Origin: Anaeramoeba flamelloides | Taxonomy: Eukaryota > Metamonada > Anaeramoebidae | Direction: 5' to 3' | Length of the DNA stretch: 64,000 bases | Assembly (NCBI GenBank): GCA_027625915.1 | Contig: JANTQA010000076.1 | Coordinates: 3,163,501 to 3,227,500 of the forward strand | Shown here: positions 52,601 through 64,000 of the stretch, piece after piece | Numbering within the stretch: the first letter of the stretch is position 1 | Layout of the letters: each line of letters opens with the position of its first letter | Program-made: the position numbers and the translations under genes | Notes under the pieces: generated by a model | What the model was told of the DNA's origin: nothing | The model's database searches: none | The model's input: only the letters and a program-made list of their open reading frames with translations

Positions 52601-55230
52601 GATACAACATTTTTTTCAAATATCAAACATTTTTTATAAATGACTTTTGAAGATTGAATAAGAAATAAGTAGTATAATCTACATCAAAGAATAGCTGATA
52701 TCCTTATGAAATACAACTAAAAAATCAATGTATTTTCTTAAAAATAGAAAAACTCAAAATTCCTATTGTCCCTATTGAAAAAAATAATAATTTCCATTTG
52801 ATCTTCAATTAAAGATCAAATAAAATTCCAATAGAAATCAATAGGATTTCTCCACAATCATTTCCATACTTTAACAATAACATTTAAATAACACATTTAT
52901 ATCTAGTCAATATGATCTTGTAATCAAAAAAAAATTTACAACTGAATTACTTTTTAAAAAAAATCCCACAAAAAATACAAAAATGTAAAAAAATAAGTTA
53001 AATTTTGTAATTTTCAAAAGAAATTTTTTCTTCTAATATCCATGTAAACATTTTAAACATGTGTAATTCACTCACCACAACTGGGGCTTCTTTGACTAAA
53101 AACATGGTTTAATTTCCTAAGAATAAAAAGAAGAGGGTTTGATTTTTCACTAATGACTTACAATTAAGAATCTGATTATACAAAATTTACAATTCCTAAA
53201 ATTTTGAAATTTAAAAATTCTTCTGGATCTCAAAAGTTACAGAGAAAATTCCCACAATTTTTTGAAACATTACCCCAATATTGTTCTTTTTTTAGATATT
53301 CCTTAATTTGAAAAATGATTTTTGAAAAAAATAATTTAAATAAAGCTACATTTGATTCAAAAAAATTCACCATCCAATTCCCATCTTGTGAACTCTGATT
53401 GTAAAAGGTTAATGAAAAAGTTTTGTAAAAAAAAAAAATTAATAAAAATCTTTACACTTTTTAACATACATTAGAATTACTGTTAATTGTAAACTAATAG
53501 GATCAAAATTCTCATTCATCACTTTCCAAAAAAAAAAAAAAATCACAAGAATTAAAAACCGGCAAAGTTCCAATTCTTAAATAAAAAGATCAAAATTTTC
53601 ATTCACCTTTCCAAAAAAAATCACTTCCCAAAAATTAAAATAAATCGTCAAAAGTTCCCAATTCTCAAAGGTTAATTAATAAATTAAAATGATTTTAAGA
53701 ATACAAAATAATAAATGTTACATGGTTTTAAAAACCACCTTTTTTGGAAAGTTGAATGAAAATTTTGTCCTATTTATTTTGTAACAAATAATAATCAATA
53801 CAGGTACAAAAAAATATGTTTTTTAAAAACATAATTCTTAAAAATAAGTTACATATATTTTTTTTTCGATCTCTCTTTGGGTTGAAAAAAAAAACAGATT
53901 TTTTGTTATTAAGGCCAATCTTTTTTTGGCATATCATTTTTTAATATTTTTTGTGCCTTATTTTGATTTTTTAGTTCCTTATATGTGATCTTAAAGATAA
54001 TGCCAAAAAGTTATTCACCTATATACGAACGATACTTTTATTTGTTTATTAGTTAAATTCAAAGACAGCCCTTATTGGGTGAGTTTGTTTCGAAAAAAGT
54101 GGACCGTTTATATGATTTTTGTTGAAACAGGTTTAATTTAATAGATCTTTAATCTTTATTTAAATTGATATAGCAATGTTTTAAAATAAAAAAAAAAAAA
54201 AAAACAAAAAAAAAAAAAAAAACACTTACTAGAAGTACCAAAATTAAAGTGCTATCTCGAACTAGGGCATGTAGTGTATTTGCTATTATGGGTAATGTTT
54301 GATATGGTTCATTTATTGTTAATAATTGTACACTATTGATCATATTTAAGGCCAATTGTACATTTTTTGCTAAACAAATCAACCAAATACAAATTTGAAA
54401 GGACTTTCGAATTTTCCAGTTTTTAATCAAGAATTTCGTCCATAAAATAAAAAAAAAGATATAAGTGAGACAAGTTAAACCATAAATTTCTGGATAGAAC
54501 TGCTTTCCTTCTGGAAACTCTTGTCTGAATGTATTTTGATAATGTATTTTCCCATGGATTGTGATTAAGTCTTGTTGACAATTTAAGATACATATGGTAT
54601 ACTTATCAGTTTTGGTAATGTTTATGACCTCTTTAACATAATTTTTAAATTCAAATCTGTTTTGTGTTTGAATTCTGCATGGGTGGATGAAACTTTTTTT
54701 CGGATAGTATAATTCTGAATATAATAGATATTGCTATTAATTGAATGATATATGAAGAGACCCATTGTAATAAGGGTGATTATTTAGATTTAAAAGTGTG
54801 GGTGTTTGTATTTGTAAGAGTAAGTTTGGTACAGAATATTGATCTCAACAAAACTGATGTTGTTTTTGTTTCCTCAAATGTCAATCCAAAAGATTTTTAA
54901 TGAAAAAAAAAAAATGACACTTTCTTATCAAAAAAGGTTCCAAATCAAGGTGAAGAATAGAAATCAAAATACAAAAGTCAGAGACAAGAAATCAAGCGAA
55001 CTTACCAGTTGTTCGGAATTCAGAAGGGCAGCATATAAAGTGACTTTTTTATCACAATTGAATTCGATTTCAATTTTTGCTCCTTTTGCTAAGCCATAGC
55101 TGAAGTGTAAAGGTAAAACTTGGGTATGAGTTTGTTCGTGAACACTTACTTTGTAACATTGAATTAACCCAAGAATTAGAAAACCGATAATCAATAAATT
55201 TGAATTGTTTTTCGAGACAACACTTTTCAT
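49689..55230 (-). CDS. GOST-family (GPR107/TMEM87-like) seven-TM protein, four exons
   Basis: GOST proteins have a luminal beta-rich domain followed by seven helices and act mainly in the Golgi and endosomal trafficking. Exons 55006-55230, 54230-54733, 50937-51132 and 49689-50206 give 480 residues with phases 0, 0 and 1 agreeing. A signal peptide (LLIIGFLILGLIQC, about residues 12-25) is followed by a luminal domain (HFSYGLAKGAKIEIEF). TM1 is YGLTCLTYIFFFILWTKFL and TM3 runs across the second junction (LILVLL then FSLGFTTVRSNL, compare IVSLGYGIVKP in TMEM87). TM7 is near FTELFELFFLLLPSYYF, with FRP just after it as in the family (YKFRP in GPR107). The cytosolic tail is acidic. It could be closer to GPR107 or to TMEM87; I cannot decide. 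Donors are GTAAGT in all three introns. The stop is TAA. Confidence 0.85.
50207..50936 (-). other. 730-bp intron 3 of the GOST gene
   Basis: Donor GCAA|GTAAGT and acceptor TTTAAAAG|TTATTG, phase 1, giving FITFAIIAAFNGIF through TM5. Contents are homopolymer-rich with no repeat family recognised. Confidence 0.85.
51133..54229 (-). other. 3097-bp intron 2 of the GOST gene
   Basis: Donor CTA|GTAAGTG and acceptor CTTTTAAG|TTTTCTTTAGGG, phase 0. The joint VLLFSLGFTTV matches the family TM3 end; the alternative acceptor 9 nt further in (CTTTAG) would break the frame. Contains a family G element in reverse orientation (52587-53103) and otherwise A/T-rich sequence. Confidence 0.85.
52587..53103 (-). 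mobile_element. Family G element in GOST intron 2
   Basis: Reverse-complement relative of 46727-47404. Right end (reverse complement) TTTTAGTCAAAGAAGCCCC, then CAGTTGTGG, then ACATGGATATTAGAAGAAAA; left end TTTTAGTCGAAATGATACAA with TTTTTTTCAAATATCAA and TTGAAGATTGAATAAGAAAT. The copies differ substantially, so the family is old. Confidence 0.7.
54734..55005 (-). other. 272-bp intron 1 of the GOST gene
   Basis: Donor ACTG|GTAAGT and acceptor TTAATAG|CAATAT, phase 0, joining NSEQL to QYLLYSELYYP in the luminal domain. The donor is a perfect consensus. Confidence 0.85.
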
Positions 55231-56063
55231 ACTTTTTTATTTATCAATTTTGTTTTATTTCTGGCAACTATTATATTTAAACTCTAAAGTCGATATAAAA
55301 CTGTGAAACCTACTTTGGTGTAGATGATAAATTACTGGTATTTCTCCTTAGCAAGAATTATTAGATAAAAGAATAATAGTTAAAAAGACAAAAAAATGAA
55401 AAGTCAAACAAAAGAAATTTAAACAATCTTAAACCTTCTTGAGTTGTTTTTTTTTTCTCCTTAATTTTGGTTTTATCAATTTGATCACTGATCATAAAAA
55501 TTTTGAAAAGTAAAAAATTTATGCTTTTCATTTTATAAGTTTCAATTTTTTTTTCATTGTCATTTTCCAAAAGAAAATATCTAAATATGAAATGTATTCT
55601 CTCCTAGGTAATCATATATTTCAGTTTTTTAAAACTTTTTAGTCTTATAATTGTTAAAGAAATTAATAAAACCGAAAAATGGAATTGTTGTATTTTTCTT
55701 GAAGGTCAAATTATTAAAAAAAGATAAAAATTAAAATATCTTCGACTTGAACCTAAGATAAAATTTCAGTACAATTTTTTAAAGTGAGGGTTACAAAAAA
55801 ATACATTTTTTGTGAATGAGAACTCAATATAAAGGTCTTTTTTGGAAATTATTTTAATTTCTTCAAATATGTCTGGGTTAAAATTAAGATCCAATAAAAG
55901 TTATTTTAAATAAGGATAATTTCAATTTTCAGTGAGGAAACTAAAACAGTCTAATTCATAAAGATTAAAAAATTTGGATAACCGTTACGAATAAATATGT
56001 AAAAAAAAGTTTTTAGACTTTTTGGTAAAATTTCAATTTTTTATATCTTGCTAATCAAATATA

Positions 56064-56540
56064 CAGTGGTGTAAATAACCCGTGTTGACAACCTTTAACC
56101 CTTACTAAAATTTAAATCTGGCTTTTTTTTCATACTTGGGTATTTGTAGATAGGAAGACCACTATAATTTCTTGGTTCAGATTTAAATTGACTTTAGAGG
56201 TTAGATCTTTGATTAATTGAAATGGTTCAATAATATTAAATGCTTTTGTTTCAAAAATTTCGTCATATTTACAAAATTTCTGAAGATAAAATGCTTTTTT
56301 TTAAAAAATTCAAAAAATAAAATTTTTCTTATTTTTTTTGTCAAAAAATAACATTTTAATCTTTCAATATCTTTATAATTCTTTTATAAAATTTGTTTAA
56401 AGAACCCTATTTCTTGTTTATATATTGTTGTCGTCCCATTGATTTGTTTCTTTTCTTTCAAAAGTCAGCGAATATTTTTTGCAAGAGTTAAATTTTTTGT
56501 AATGGGTTAAAATAAAAAAAATGGGTTATTTACACCACTG
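56064..56540. mobile_element. 477-bp TA-flanked element with CAGTGGTGTAAATAACCC ends
   Basis: Left end CAGTGGTGTAAATAACCC is the exact reverse complement of the right end GGGTTATTTACACCACTG; TA is present on both sides. The interior has no coding frame. The CAGT start and TA duplication fit Tc1/mariner-type MITEs. A related interior segment (TTTTAATCTTTCAA to TTATTTCTTGTTGATATA) lies at about 62540-62650. Confidence 0.9.
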
Positions 56541-56914
56541 TACAATACATTTTATTTTCTAAAAAGAGTCAAGTGTGTCAAATTATTTACATATTTTCTT
56601 GATATTTAAATGAATAAAATTCTTTCATTAAAGCTTATAAAAACTTTTTCACAAATTGGAGAGTAAAAAAAAAAAAGTTAAAAACTTTTGTATGACTTTA
56701 TCGGTATTTAAAACTTTTTAACTGAATGTTTTTAAAAAGAGAATTTGGTAAAAAAACTCTATAAATTGGGTTTTTTTGAAAATAATTTATAAAAAAAAGT
56801 TGATCAGTTCAAATTTAACTAATAAATTAAAATTTTTTCTTCAAATTTCAAAAATATTTTCCTAATGTTTTTTTTATTCTGAAGGGAGGAAATCAATATT
56901 ATCTTACAGCTGTT

Positions 56915-57100
56915 AGGTTTTCCAGAATTTAAAAGAATAGAGTAGAGTCATGGATTTCTCTTGATTCTTTTGAATTCGGGAAATAACTATCAGGTTTTTT
57001 TTTAAAATTTTTGAAATTAACAGAAAATTTATTTAATTATCTTTTCATTCAAAAAATTAACAAAAAACATAGGTACTTAAGGCACTCTACAGCACTTCCT
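56915..57100. repeat. Palindromic modules P1 and P2
   Basis: The P1 palindrome at about 56912-56986 (GTTAGGTTTTCCAGAATTTA with an AAAGAATAGAGTA arm facing TTGATTCTTTTGAATTCGGG) is followed by a degenerate P2 and a TACTTAAGGCACTCTACAGC linker. Confidence 0.65.
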
Positions 57101-58055
57101 TTATTGCTATTTTTTTGTTTAGAAATTTCAATAAAGTTTTATAACTCTCTTTATCATAAATTAATGCCATAATATTTAATTGTCCTTAATTTATTTTGAA
57201 TAATATCAAAGATATTGTTCTTATTATTTTTGGTTATTTTTGTTAATTTAAAATGAATATTTAACCCAATTTTTTTGATTTTCTTTAAAGAATAGGCAGT
57301 GCCATAAAAAATGATGGGTATTTCCAATGGTTCACAAGTTGAAGTATTTTTTACATAAATTACAATATTTTGTTTTTATTTTATTCTTATCATAAACATT
57401 AGAACATCTATTTAGATAATTTGTGAAATTTCTTAGTTTTAAGATGGAAATATAGCCCTTCTATTTTTAATTTTTTTTAGTCTATAGGTTTTTTTATTAA
57501 TATTTGTAATAATTTTAAAATTTATTGACCTATCCACCCAGTGCTATTTATTATTAAATTTTCTCGAAATAGATTTATATTTTGCAATTTTAAATTTTCG
57601 ATTTTCTACTTTCCAATTTAAATTTTCTTTGTCTTTATTTGAAAATATTAAATTTTTTGATATTTTTTTAAAACTAAAAATTTCTTATTTCTTTAAGGGT
57701 ACAATTCTTCTTTTATAAATTAAAATTCTTACCCATATTATTTTTGCTAGAGTTTATAAATATTCTAGGAGAATTTTGATTAATTTTTAAAAAATTTTTC
57801 ACTTTTTTTATTTATCCAAACATCTATCCTGTTGAAATTTTTTTTGGGTTGGATTGAAAACAACTAGGTCATAAAATAATTGGCTAATAAATATCGAATC
57901 AAACAGCTGTAATTTTACCACATTAGATAAATGTTGCATTGTTTAAAAATCATTTTTATTTATTTACAATTATGTTTTACTTTTTTTATAGTTTTTTGTA
58001 AATGTTTCTGTTTTTCAAGCAAAATGCCTTAATAGCTTATTTGGGATAATTGATA

Positions 58056-58250
58056 CGAAGGTTCCACTTTTAAGGTACAAAATTTCAACAAAAATTAAGG
58101 CACAATAAAAATTTCAAATTAGGGCACAAAATTCAGATTCAATTAAAATAATTTGTGTAAAAAAAATTCAAAATTTTGTTCTTTAATTTGGGAATTTTTT
58201 TGTACCTTAAATTTTGTTGAAAGTTTATGTCTTAAATACGAAAATGACTG
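58056..58250. mobile_element. TA-flanked MITE, family CAGTCAGTTCC, diverged
   Basis: 195 bp. GGTTCCACTTTTAAGGTACA at the left and ATGACTG|TA at the right, with the family centre CACAAAATTCAGATTCAATT and ATAATTTGTGTAAAAAAAAT. The left terminus is altered. Confidence 0.75.
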
Positions 58251-58410
58251 TAAGATTTTAGAGTTTTATCAATATTTGGTTCACTCCAAATTCATAAATA
58301 ATTTTATAAATTAATATTAACTATTTTGCAATTTCTGGAATGGGTCCTTCTAATATTAAAATTGAGTCATCTGTAAAAACATTTGATCATGATGAACTAA
58401 ACTCTTTTTC

Positions 58411-61400
58411 AAATTAAAGGGCACAAAAAATTTCAAGAATTATTCATAAGTGAATCAAATTAATTGTAGTATCATTCTAAAATCTAAGAAACACTTTAAA
58501 ACATAAAAAAACACTCAACTGATTCTTTACAACTCATTAAAACAAAACAATAAAAATTAAAATTCAATATTTTAAAAATTGGTGTGCCCTTTTATATGAA
58601 ATGAGAAATCCCGTTTTGTAAATTGTAATGAAAAAAATTATAAACCCAATAAAAACCTTTGAACAAGGTGAATTGAGAAAAAGTTCTCAACATTTTATTG
58701 ATAATTCTTTACACGTCAAACTTTTGTACTTTAAAGTCTCATTTTCAAGATCAAGCCCCAATTCATCTGGTATTTTGTTGGGAATGTTTTTTCTTTATTT
58801 CTCTTTTCTTTGTTCCATCCATCAATCCAATAAAGGTCTGTCTTATTTCCTATTTCTAGCTCATTCAAAATCAAACATAAACAGAGAAAGGCAAACGGTG
58901 TATAAAAAATGATCTAAAAGTGTTTTTTTTCCTAATGACTCACTTTTATTTAAGTGAGTTGCTTGAATTTGTATGTTCTTTTATTATTTAAACTTTAATA
59001 CTCTTATTCAGAAAAGAGTAATAGAGTTTTATTTTTAAATCATAAAATAACTCCTCACTAAAAATACACCATTGTTAGAGAGGAGTAAAGAAAGCAATTC
59101 TGAAGTTTTTTTCCGTGTCGAGTCATCACGAAAAAATCCAAAACACGGAGTACGTGTTCATTTTAGTATTTTAAGGCGTCTACGTCATCGTAAAGTGGTT
59201 GAAAAAGAATTTCAACTGATTTAAATTCATTTTTTTTTAATCATATTTCACTTTAAGTGTTTATGAGCGTGTCACGAAAAAGAATTCAAATTTCTAAACC
59301 AAACACATCCATTTCAGTTCGTCAGAAATTGAAAGTGAGGAGGAAGAATCGAAGAAAGAAGAAGAAACAAAGAGATACTGTTTTAAATAATAAAAACACA
59401 ATCATTGTTTCAAATTCTGTTGAAAAGATTGAAACGAAAACAAGAGTAAAATTATTTTGATAATTAATCCCAAAGAACTCAACTAATATTTTTTTTTTTT
59501 TTTTTTTTTTCTTTTCTTTTTTTTTTCAATAGGTGAACCTAAGTAACTTGGTTGAGATTCTAAAAGAACCCGATATGAATTGTTTTACTTTTCTTGAGTC
59601 GAATAAAGAAAAGATAAAAAAGGGGGGCTTTTATCAGATACTATGTCGGAAATGCGGTGCCACTATTTGTGGTTCGCGATACAGTATGAAAAAGACATTT
59701 ATTGACTAGTAAACACAGAAGAGGTTTTGGACCAAATGGTCAGACCGCATCAGAGCTAATCATCCAGGATAGTGTAGACAGAGTCACACAAACCTTCCTG
59801 CAAGCTTCTGTGCCAATTGATAAATTTCATCGATTGGTCAATCGAGATTCGATTGTTGCGTTTCGATCACTTGGTTCAATTCCTTCAATAAGAACTGTGC
59901 GAAGGTCAATAGTACGAGTTCTTGAAGAGAAAAAGAGTAACATGAAAAGAGTACTTGTTGGACAGAGGTTTTGTCTAATGATGGACGAAACTACTGACAT
60001 CACTTCACGCAGTTTGTGTGCTGTTGTGGTAACCAACTTGGATTTCCGATTGTGTCTCAAAGTCAAAGAAATGGATAGATGCGATGCTTCTTCATTGCAA
60101 AAAACTCCTGGAAGAAACATTACTTGAATACGAGATTGATTGGCAACAAATTACAAATTTTGTTACTGATGGTGCAAGAGCATGTGTTTCATTAGGAAGA
60201 CGATTAAACGAACAATATGCAATACAACACACTTTATGTGCTGCACACTTACTGCATCTCATTTCACAAAAATTAATGGAGTCTTTTCCAAACATCAATG
60301 GATTATGTAAATTGGTTCGTGTGTTTTTTTAAGAGGGGAATACAAGCAGGCCGTAAGAAGCGATGGAGAAGTCAAAACATAACTGACATATCTCTTCCTT
60401 CAAAAACACGCTGGGGAACTTGGTTAAAATGTGTTTCAGATGTGTTCATGAGACGCAAAAACTTACTTACTTTTATAACCAAGGAGGAAACATCAGAAAC
60501 TGCGAATCAAATGATAAAATGTTTGTCGAATGAAGGAAGCATACAAGACCTCCGTTTCATTGAATATTTTTCAAGACTATTTACACCTTTGATAGATGGA
60601 ATTCAAGAACGACAACTCCGAAAAAGATACTTTAAATAGATGGCGAAATATCGAAACTTGGTTATTTAAAATGAGTGGGAAAGATTATGCAAAAAATAAT
60701 CAATTTATCGGTTAATAGCGGAACGATGGGGGAAAATTATGGATTTTCTCAATAAAATAAGAAGATACAAGCCACGATGGGAAGATGCCAATAGAATCAT
60801 TTATACGCATTTTTACTTATGCCCTGAACACATTAAACCACTTATTGAAGACGAAAATAAACTATGTGATAAGATGCGTAAATACCTACGTGGAGATTTG
60901 ATTGGTCAGTTCATTGACTTTCAAAATTTTTTTGATGAAAAAAGATGAATCTTGTCATTCGCCTCACCTATACTGGACTGGAAAAAAACAAGTTTTTTGG
61001 AGATTTGTCCAAACATTTTTTGAACTTGTTAGTTATGGAGCCTACTTCATGTGAAGTTGAAAGAGTCTTTTCACATGTCACTTATATTATGAATCCACGA
61101 AGAAATCGATTAAATACCGAAAATCTTGAAGCAGAAGTGATTTTCAGTTACAATACAATTAATTAAAATTTCTTTTTTCAATTTTTTTTTTCATAATCTT
61201 TACTCATTTCTTTCTTAAAATAAATTCATCAAGAAAAATAGAAAATTTCAATAAAGCACCTTTTCTTTGCACTTTTTTTTCGTTTTTTCTTTTTTTTTAG
61301 TAACTTTCCGTGTTAATTTTTCATTTTACACCTTTTGCCTGTCTCTGAACATAAACTGTTTCCGTTTATACTCAGGTAGATTATTTCCAAATTGTTTTCT

Positions 61401-61563
61401 TCTTATCTTGCTTTTTCATTTTCCAACTGTTCAATATCCAAAAATAAAAAAAGCAAAAAATGAAAAAATGAATGATTAAAAGAAATTTCACCAATAAGTA
61501 ATTATCTTATTAACAATCAAATTCGATGGTATTGACGATTTGGGAGGTGTGCCCTTTTGTTTG
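58411..61563 (+). mobile_element. hAT-superfamily DNA transposon, broken, about 3.15 kb
   Basis: Boundaries are proposed from inverted ends: TTTTTCAAATTAAAGGGCAC at about 58407 and GTGCCCTTTTGTTTGAAAAA at about 61549-61568. Between them lie the transposase remnants at 59531-61166. A second inward copy of the end motif (GGTGTGCCCTTTTATATGAA, about 58580) lies 170 bp inside the left end, so a small related element or an internal duplication is there. A plus frame at 58628-58912 and another at 59257-59460 (Arg/Lys-rich) may be 5' parts of the element. The expected 8-bp target duplication could not be found, which makes the exact ends uncertain. Confidence 0.65.
59531..61166 (+). pseudogene. hAT transposase, several frameshifts and stops
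   Basis: The pieces run in order on the plus strand and are visibly less A/T-rich than their surroundings. A BED-type zinc-finger start has CRKCG at about 59649 and KHRRG at about 59709 in the next frame. The RNase H-like core shows LMMDETTD (first Asp, about 59980), VTDGARA (second Asp, about 60163) and the C-x2-H motif CAAHLLHL (about 60238). The C-terminal dimerisation region has TSCEVERVFSHV (catalytic Glu, about 61047) and MNPRRNRL. The reading frame changes at about 59697, 60090, 60320 and 60945, and stops lie at about 60640-60740, so it cannot make a full protein. A run of T ending in CAATAG at 59531 resembles a splice acceptor, so an intron may precede the finger. Confidence 0.85.
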
Positions 61564-61569
61564 AAAAAT

Positions 61570-64000
61570 AGTTTAAATCATTTATTTTTTTAATTACAAA
61601 ATGGATGGTAAATCTAAACATTAAAAGGGGAAAGAGGGTCATCTTGTGAAACTCATATTCCTTAGTTTTTATACTATTTTTGGATCCAAATTTTGATTTT
61701 TTCATTTTTGATATATTTATTGAGAGCATAGTGAACTAGTATCTGGATAATTAGGTCAAAGGATTTTTTAATATCATTTTTGAAAATAAAAACTTCAATA
61801 TTTTTTAAGTTTTTAAAGTTCATAGAGTAAAATTCGAACAGTAATTCGTATATCTATTTTTAAAAAAAATAAATTGGGTATCTGAAACTTAGTTCCAAGA
61901 GTCTTCTAACTATGTATAAATAAGTTTGTGAAAAAATAGAAAGTGTTATTGTTGTCAAAATAATATATGTAGATTTTTTTAAGATATATATAAAATCAAT
62001 AAGCATACTTATTTCTATCAAGGAGACTTATACATTAAAAGATCAAATAAGCTGATATTGGCCATCTGAAAACATGGTATTGATTTCTTAAAGTACTATT
62101 ATTAATAAAAATTTGAAAAAATGAGGATCTTCTAGAAAGTTTATCACAGAAAATAGTTCGCAATTTTTAAGAATTAATTCTCATACTTTCAAAAAATTTC
62201 AATAGGATAGAAAGATTACTAATAAATTTATATTAAATTCCATACCTAATTTGTATTTTACCAAAACTTCAAGGGGTTTAACTTCAAAATTGATTTGAAA
62301 ATAGATGTACAAATTGGGTAGTTGATTAAATTTTATAATATAACAAGAAGAAAAAAATTCACAGATTATATTTTGAAACATGGGTTTTTTCGAGATGTGA
62401 AGGTGTTTTTTGTGATCACAGTACTTTTTCATTGTTGACTTTTTAAGAATGATTTTGTGTCCAAAATTTTGTCAAAATTATCAAAGGTCATGGGAATCAA
62501 CTATTTTTCTTATAAAAATTCAAATAATTGGGTTCTTTTTTTCTTTTTATTGTCAAAAACTGACAATTTTAATCTTTCAAGATCTCCATAAATCATTTTT
62601 GAATATTGATTAAAAGAATCTTATTTCTTGTTGATATAGTATTATAGTTCATATTAGGGTGTTAAGAATTTTTATACAGTGAGCTATATTATTTGAATAC
62701 TGACGAATTCACAAAAAGGTTTTTATTTTTGCTTCAATTTCCATTTTTCATATCTTGTAAACCAAATATTTTAAACAAATTTGTTCCCAAGTAATTTACA
62801 AGATTTCCTTAGATTTTAGAATAATAAAATTCTTTATTCAAATCTCATCAAAATATTTTTAAAAATCAGAAAGTGAAGAATCAATTAAAATAATTTTTTT
62901 GAATTAATCATTAAGTCAAATTTCCTGAATGGGAAAAAGTAAAAAAAAAGTGTTTGTTATACCACTTTATTACCAAAGACTACAATCCCTGAAATAATGA
63001 AAAATGATTCTCTTGTGTCCATTGTGACTTCTTGTTATAATTTAGTTTTTATAGGTTCAATATTTACTTAGTAGGGGTTTTAATTGTATTCAAAACGGCA
63101 ATTTTTCACAAAATTTATTGTTTTTATTTCAAAAATCTTAGAAGGCAAAAAGTTTTGGGTTAATAGATTGGTTGGTAAGTAATAAAAAAAAATTATTGAT
63201 ATTTAGTTTCTCAATTCAAAATTTTAATTAACTTTCAGTTTTTTTTCGATCTTTTAAAAAATTTTTTTTATTTTTTTTAGTAATGGAACAAAAGGATAAT
63301 TAATATTCCAATTGAAAAGCACAAATATCAAAATTCGATCTCAATTACCCCCAATTCTTTTGTTCTTTGAATTGTCAATCAAGATATCTGAAATGAAAAA
63401 AAAAAATAAACTATGAATTGTAAATAATAGCTTTTTGAACGACATTTAAAACCCTTACTAAAAAAAAGATTGAACTTATAAAAACTAAATTGGAACAATC
63501 CACATAATCCACAAATTTTACTTTCTTAAATTTTTCATAGATTAGAAAGCGTTCAAAATAAATCCTGCCCAAAAGTCTTTAATCGGTGTTTCTAAACCAA
63601 ATCCCATTTTTTTTTTTTTCTACTTGTTACATTTCAATATCTGTTTCACTACTTCACGAAACCTCAAAGCTCAAACCAATTTTGATTGTAAAATCACTTG
63701 AAGTTTTAAGTAAAATTGAAAATAGGAACAGAATTTGTAATATTTTTTTTCGTAATTTTTCTTAATTTTTACAATTTTTTGTTTTATGTTAATGAGAACT
63801 TTTTCTCTTTTTTTATCTAATTTTTCGAAAAATTTTTCAATTTGATCCTTTATTTTGAAGAATTACTTTTTGAAGAATTTCTTTTTTACGAATTTCTTTT
63901 TTAAGAATTGAACTTTCAGAAATAAACATCAATTTTTCAGATGTTTAATTATTGGTTTATTTGATCTTTTATGAATACTCCTTCTGTAAAAAAGAAAAAC
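61570..64000. other. Gene-free A/T-rich right end
   Basis: No conserved frame was seen. The block 62540-62950 resembles both the interior of the TA-flanked element at 56064-56540 and the host DNA around it (CATATCTTGTAAACCAAATA compared with TATATCTTGCTAATCAAATA before the element at 56064). The rest is homopolymer-rich sequence. Confidence 0.5.

Larger units (their letters stand above)
55231..58410. other. Spacer upstream of the GOST gene
   Basis: It contains the TA-flanked element at 56064-56540, palindromic modules at 56915-57100 and a MITE at 58056-58250. The first few hundred bases upstream of 55230 should include the GOST promoter, but no motif stands out. A 69-codon minus frame at 55361-55570 shows no family and is not called. 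Confidence 0.6.

Overview
The window is eukaryotic nuclear DNA of extreme A+T richness. Genes are interrupted by GT-AG introns, encode long Asn runs and Lys/Glu-rich low-complexity inserts, and use standard stop codons (TAA and TGA ends are seen). There are no operons. Protein families (TRRAP/Tra1, PRP19, a USP25/28-like deubiquitinase, a ChAPs exomer-like protein, a GOST-type seven-helix membrane protein) indicate a free-living protist with a full chromatin, splicing and secretory apparatus. The sequences are too divergent to name the organism; an Anaeramoeba-like or other AT-rich amoeboid lineage is only a guess.

Layout. (1) 1-12277, minus: a TRRAP/Tra1 gene (HEAT region, then FAT region), running off the left edge before its kinase-like domain, with one frame change at about 5402-5412. 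(2) 12.3-18.4 kb: gene-poor DNA with palindromic repeat modules and a large repeat copy. (3) 18412-26570, minus: PRP19 in three exons, with a 149-bp intron and a 6441-bp intron loaded with repeats. (4) 26.6-31.4 kb: intergenic, two TA-flanked MITEs. (5) 31381-37134, plus: a deubiquitinase in two exons split by a 2076-bp intron. (6) 40161-43349, minus: a ChAPs-family gene. (7) 43.4-49.7 kb: a nest of mobile elements, including a 445-bp foldback, several MITEs and a decayed LINE reverse transcriptase with a MITE inside it. (8) 49689-55230, minus: a GOST-family seven-TM gene in four exons (introns 272, 3097 and 730 bp). (9) 55.2-64 kb: intergenic DNA with a 477-bp TA-flanked element and a broken hAT transposon of about 3.15 kb.

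The most notable signals are these. Six introns, with exon phases that match exactly, range from 149 to 6441 bp, and the largest one splits the gene of a core splicing factor. The last PRP19 exon is bracketed by an inverted pair of repeats of roughly 0.7-0.85 kb. A modular family of near-perfect palindromes joined by CCGTTAG/CTAACGG linkers recurs in introns and intergenic DNA and was not seen in exons. Several independent TA-targeted MITE families are present, one of them nested in a LINE. All calls are by reading alone; no search or alignment was run.
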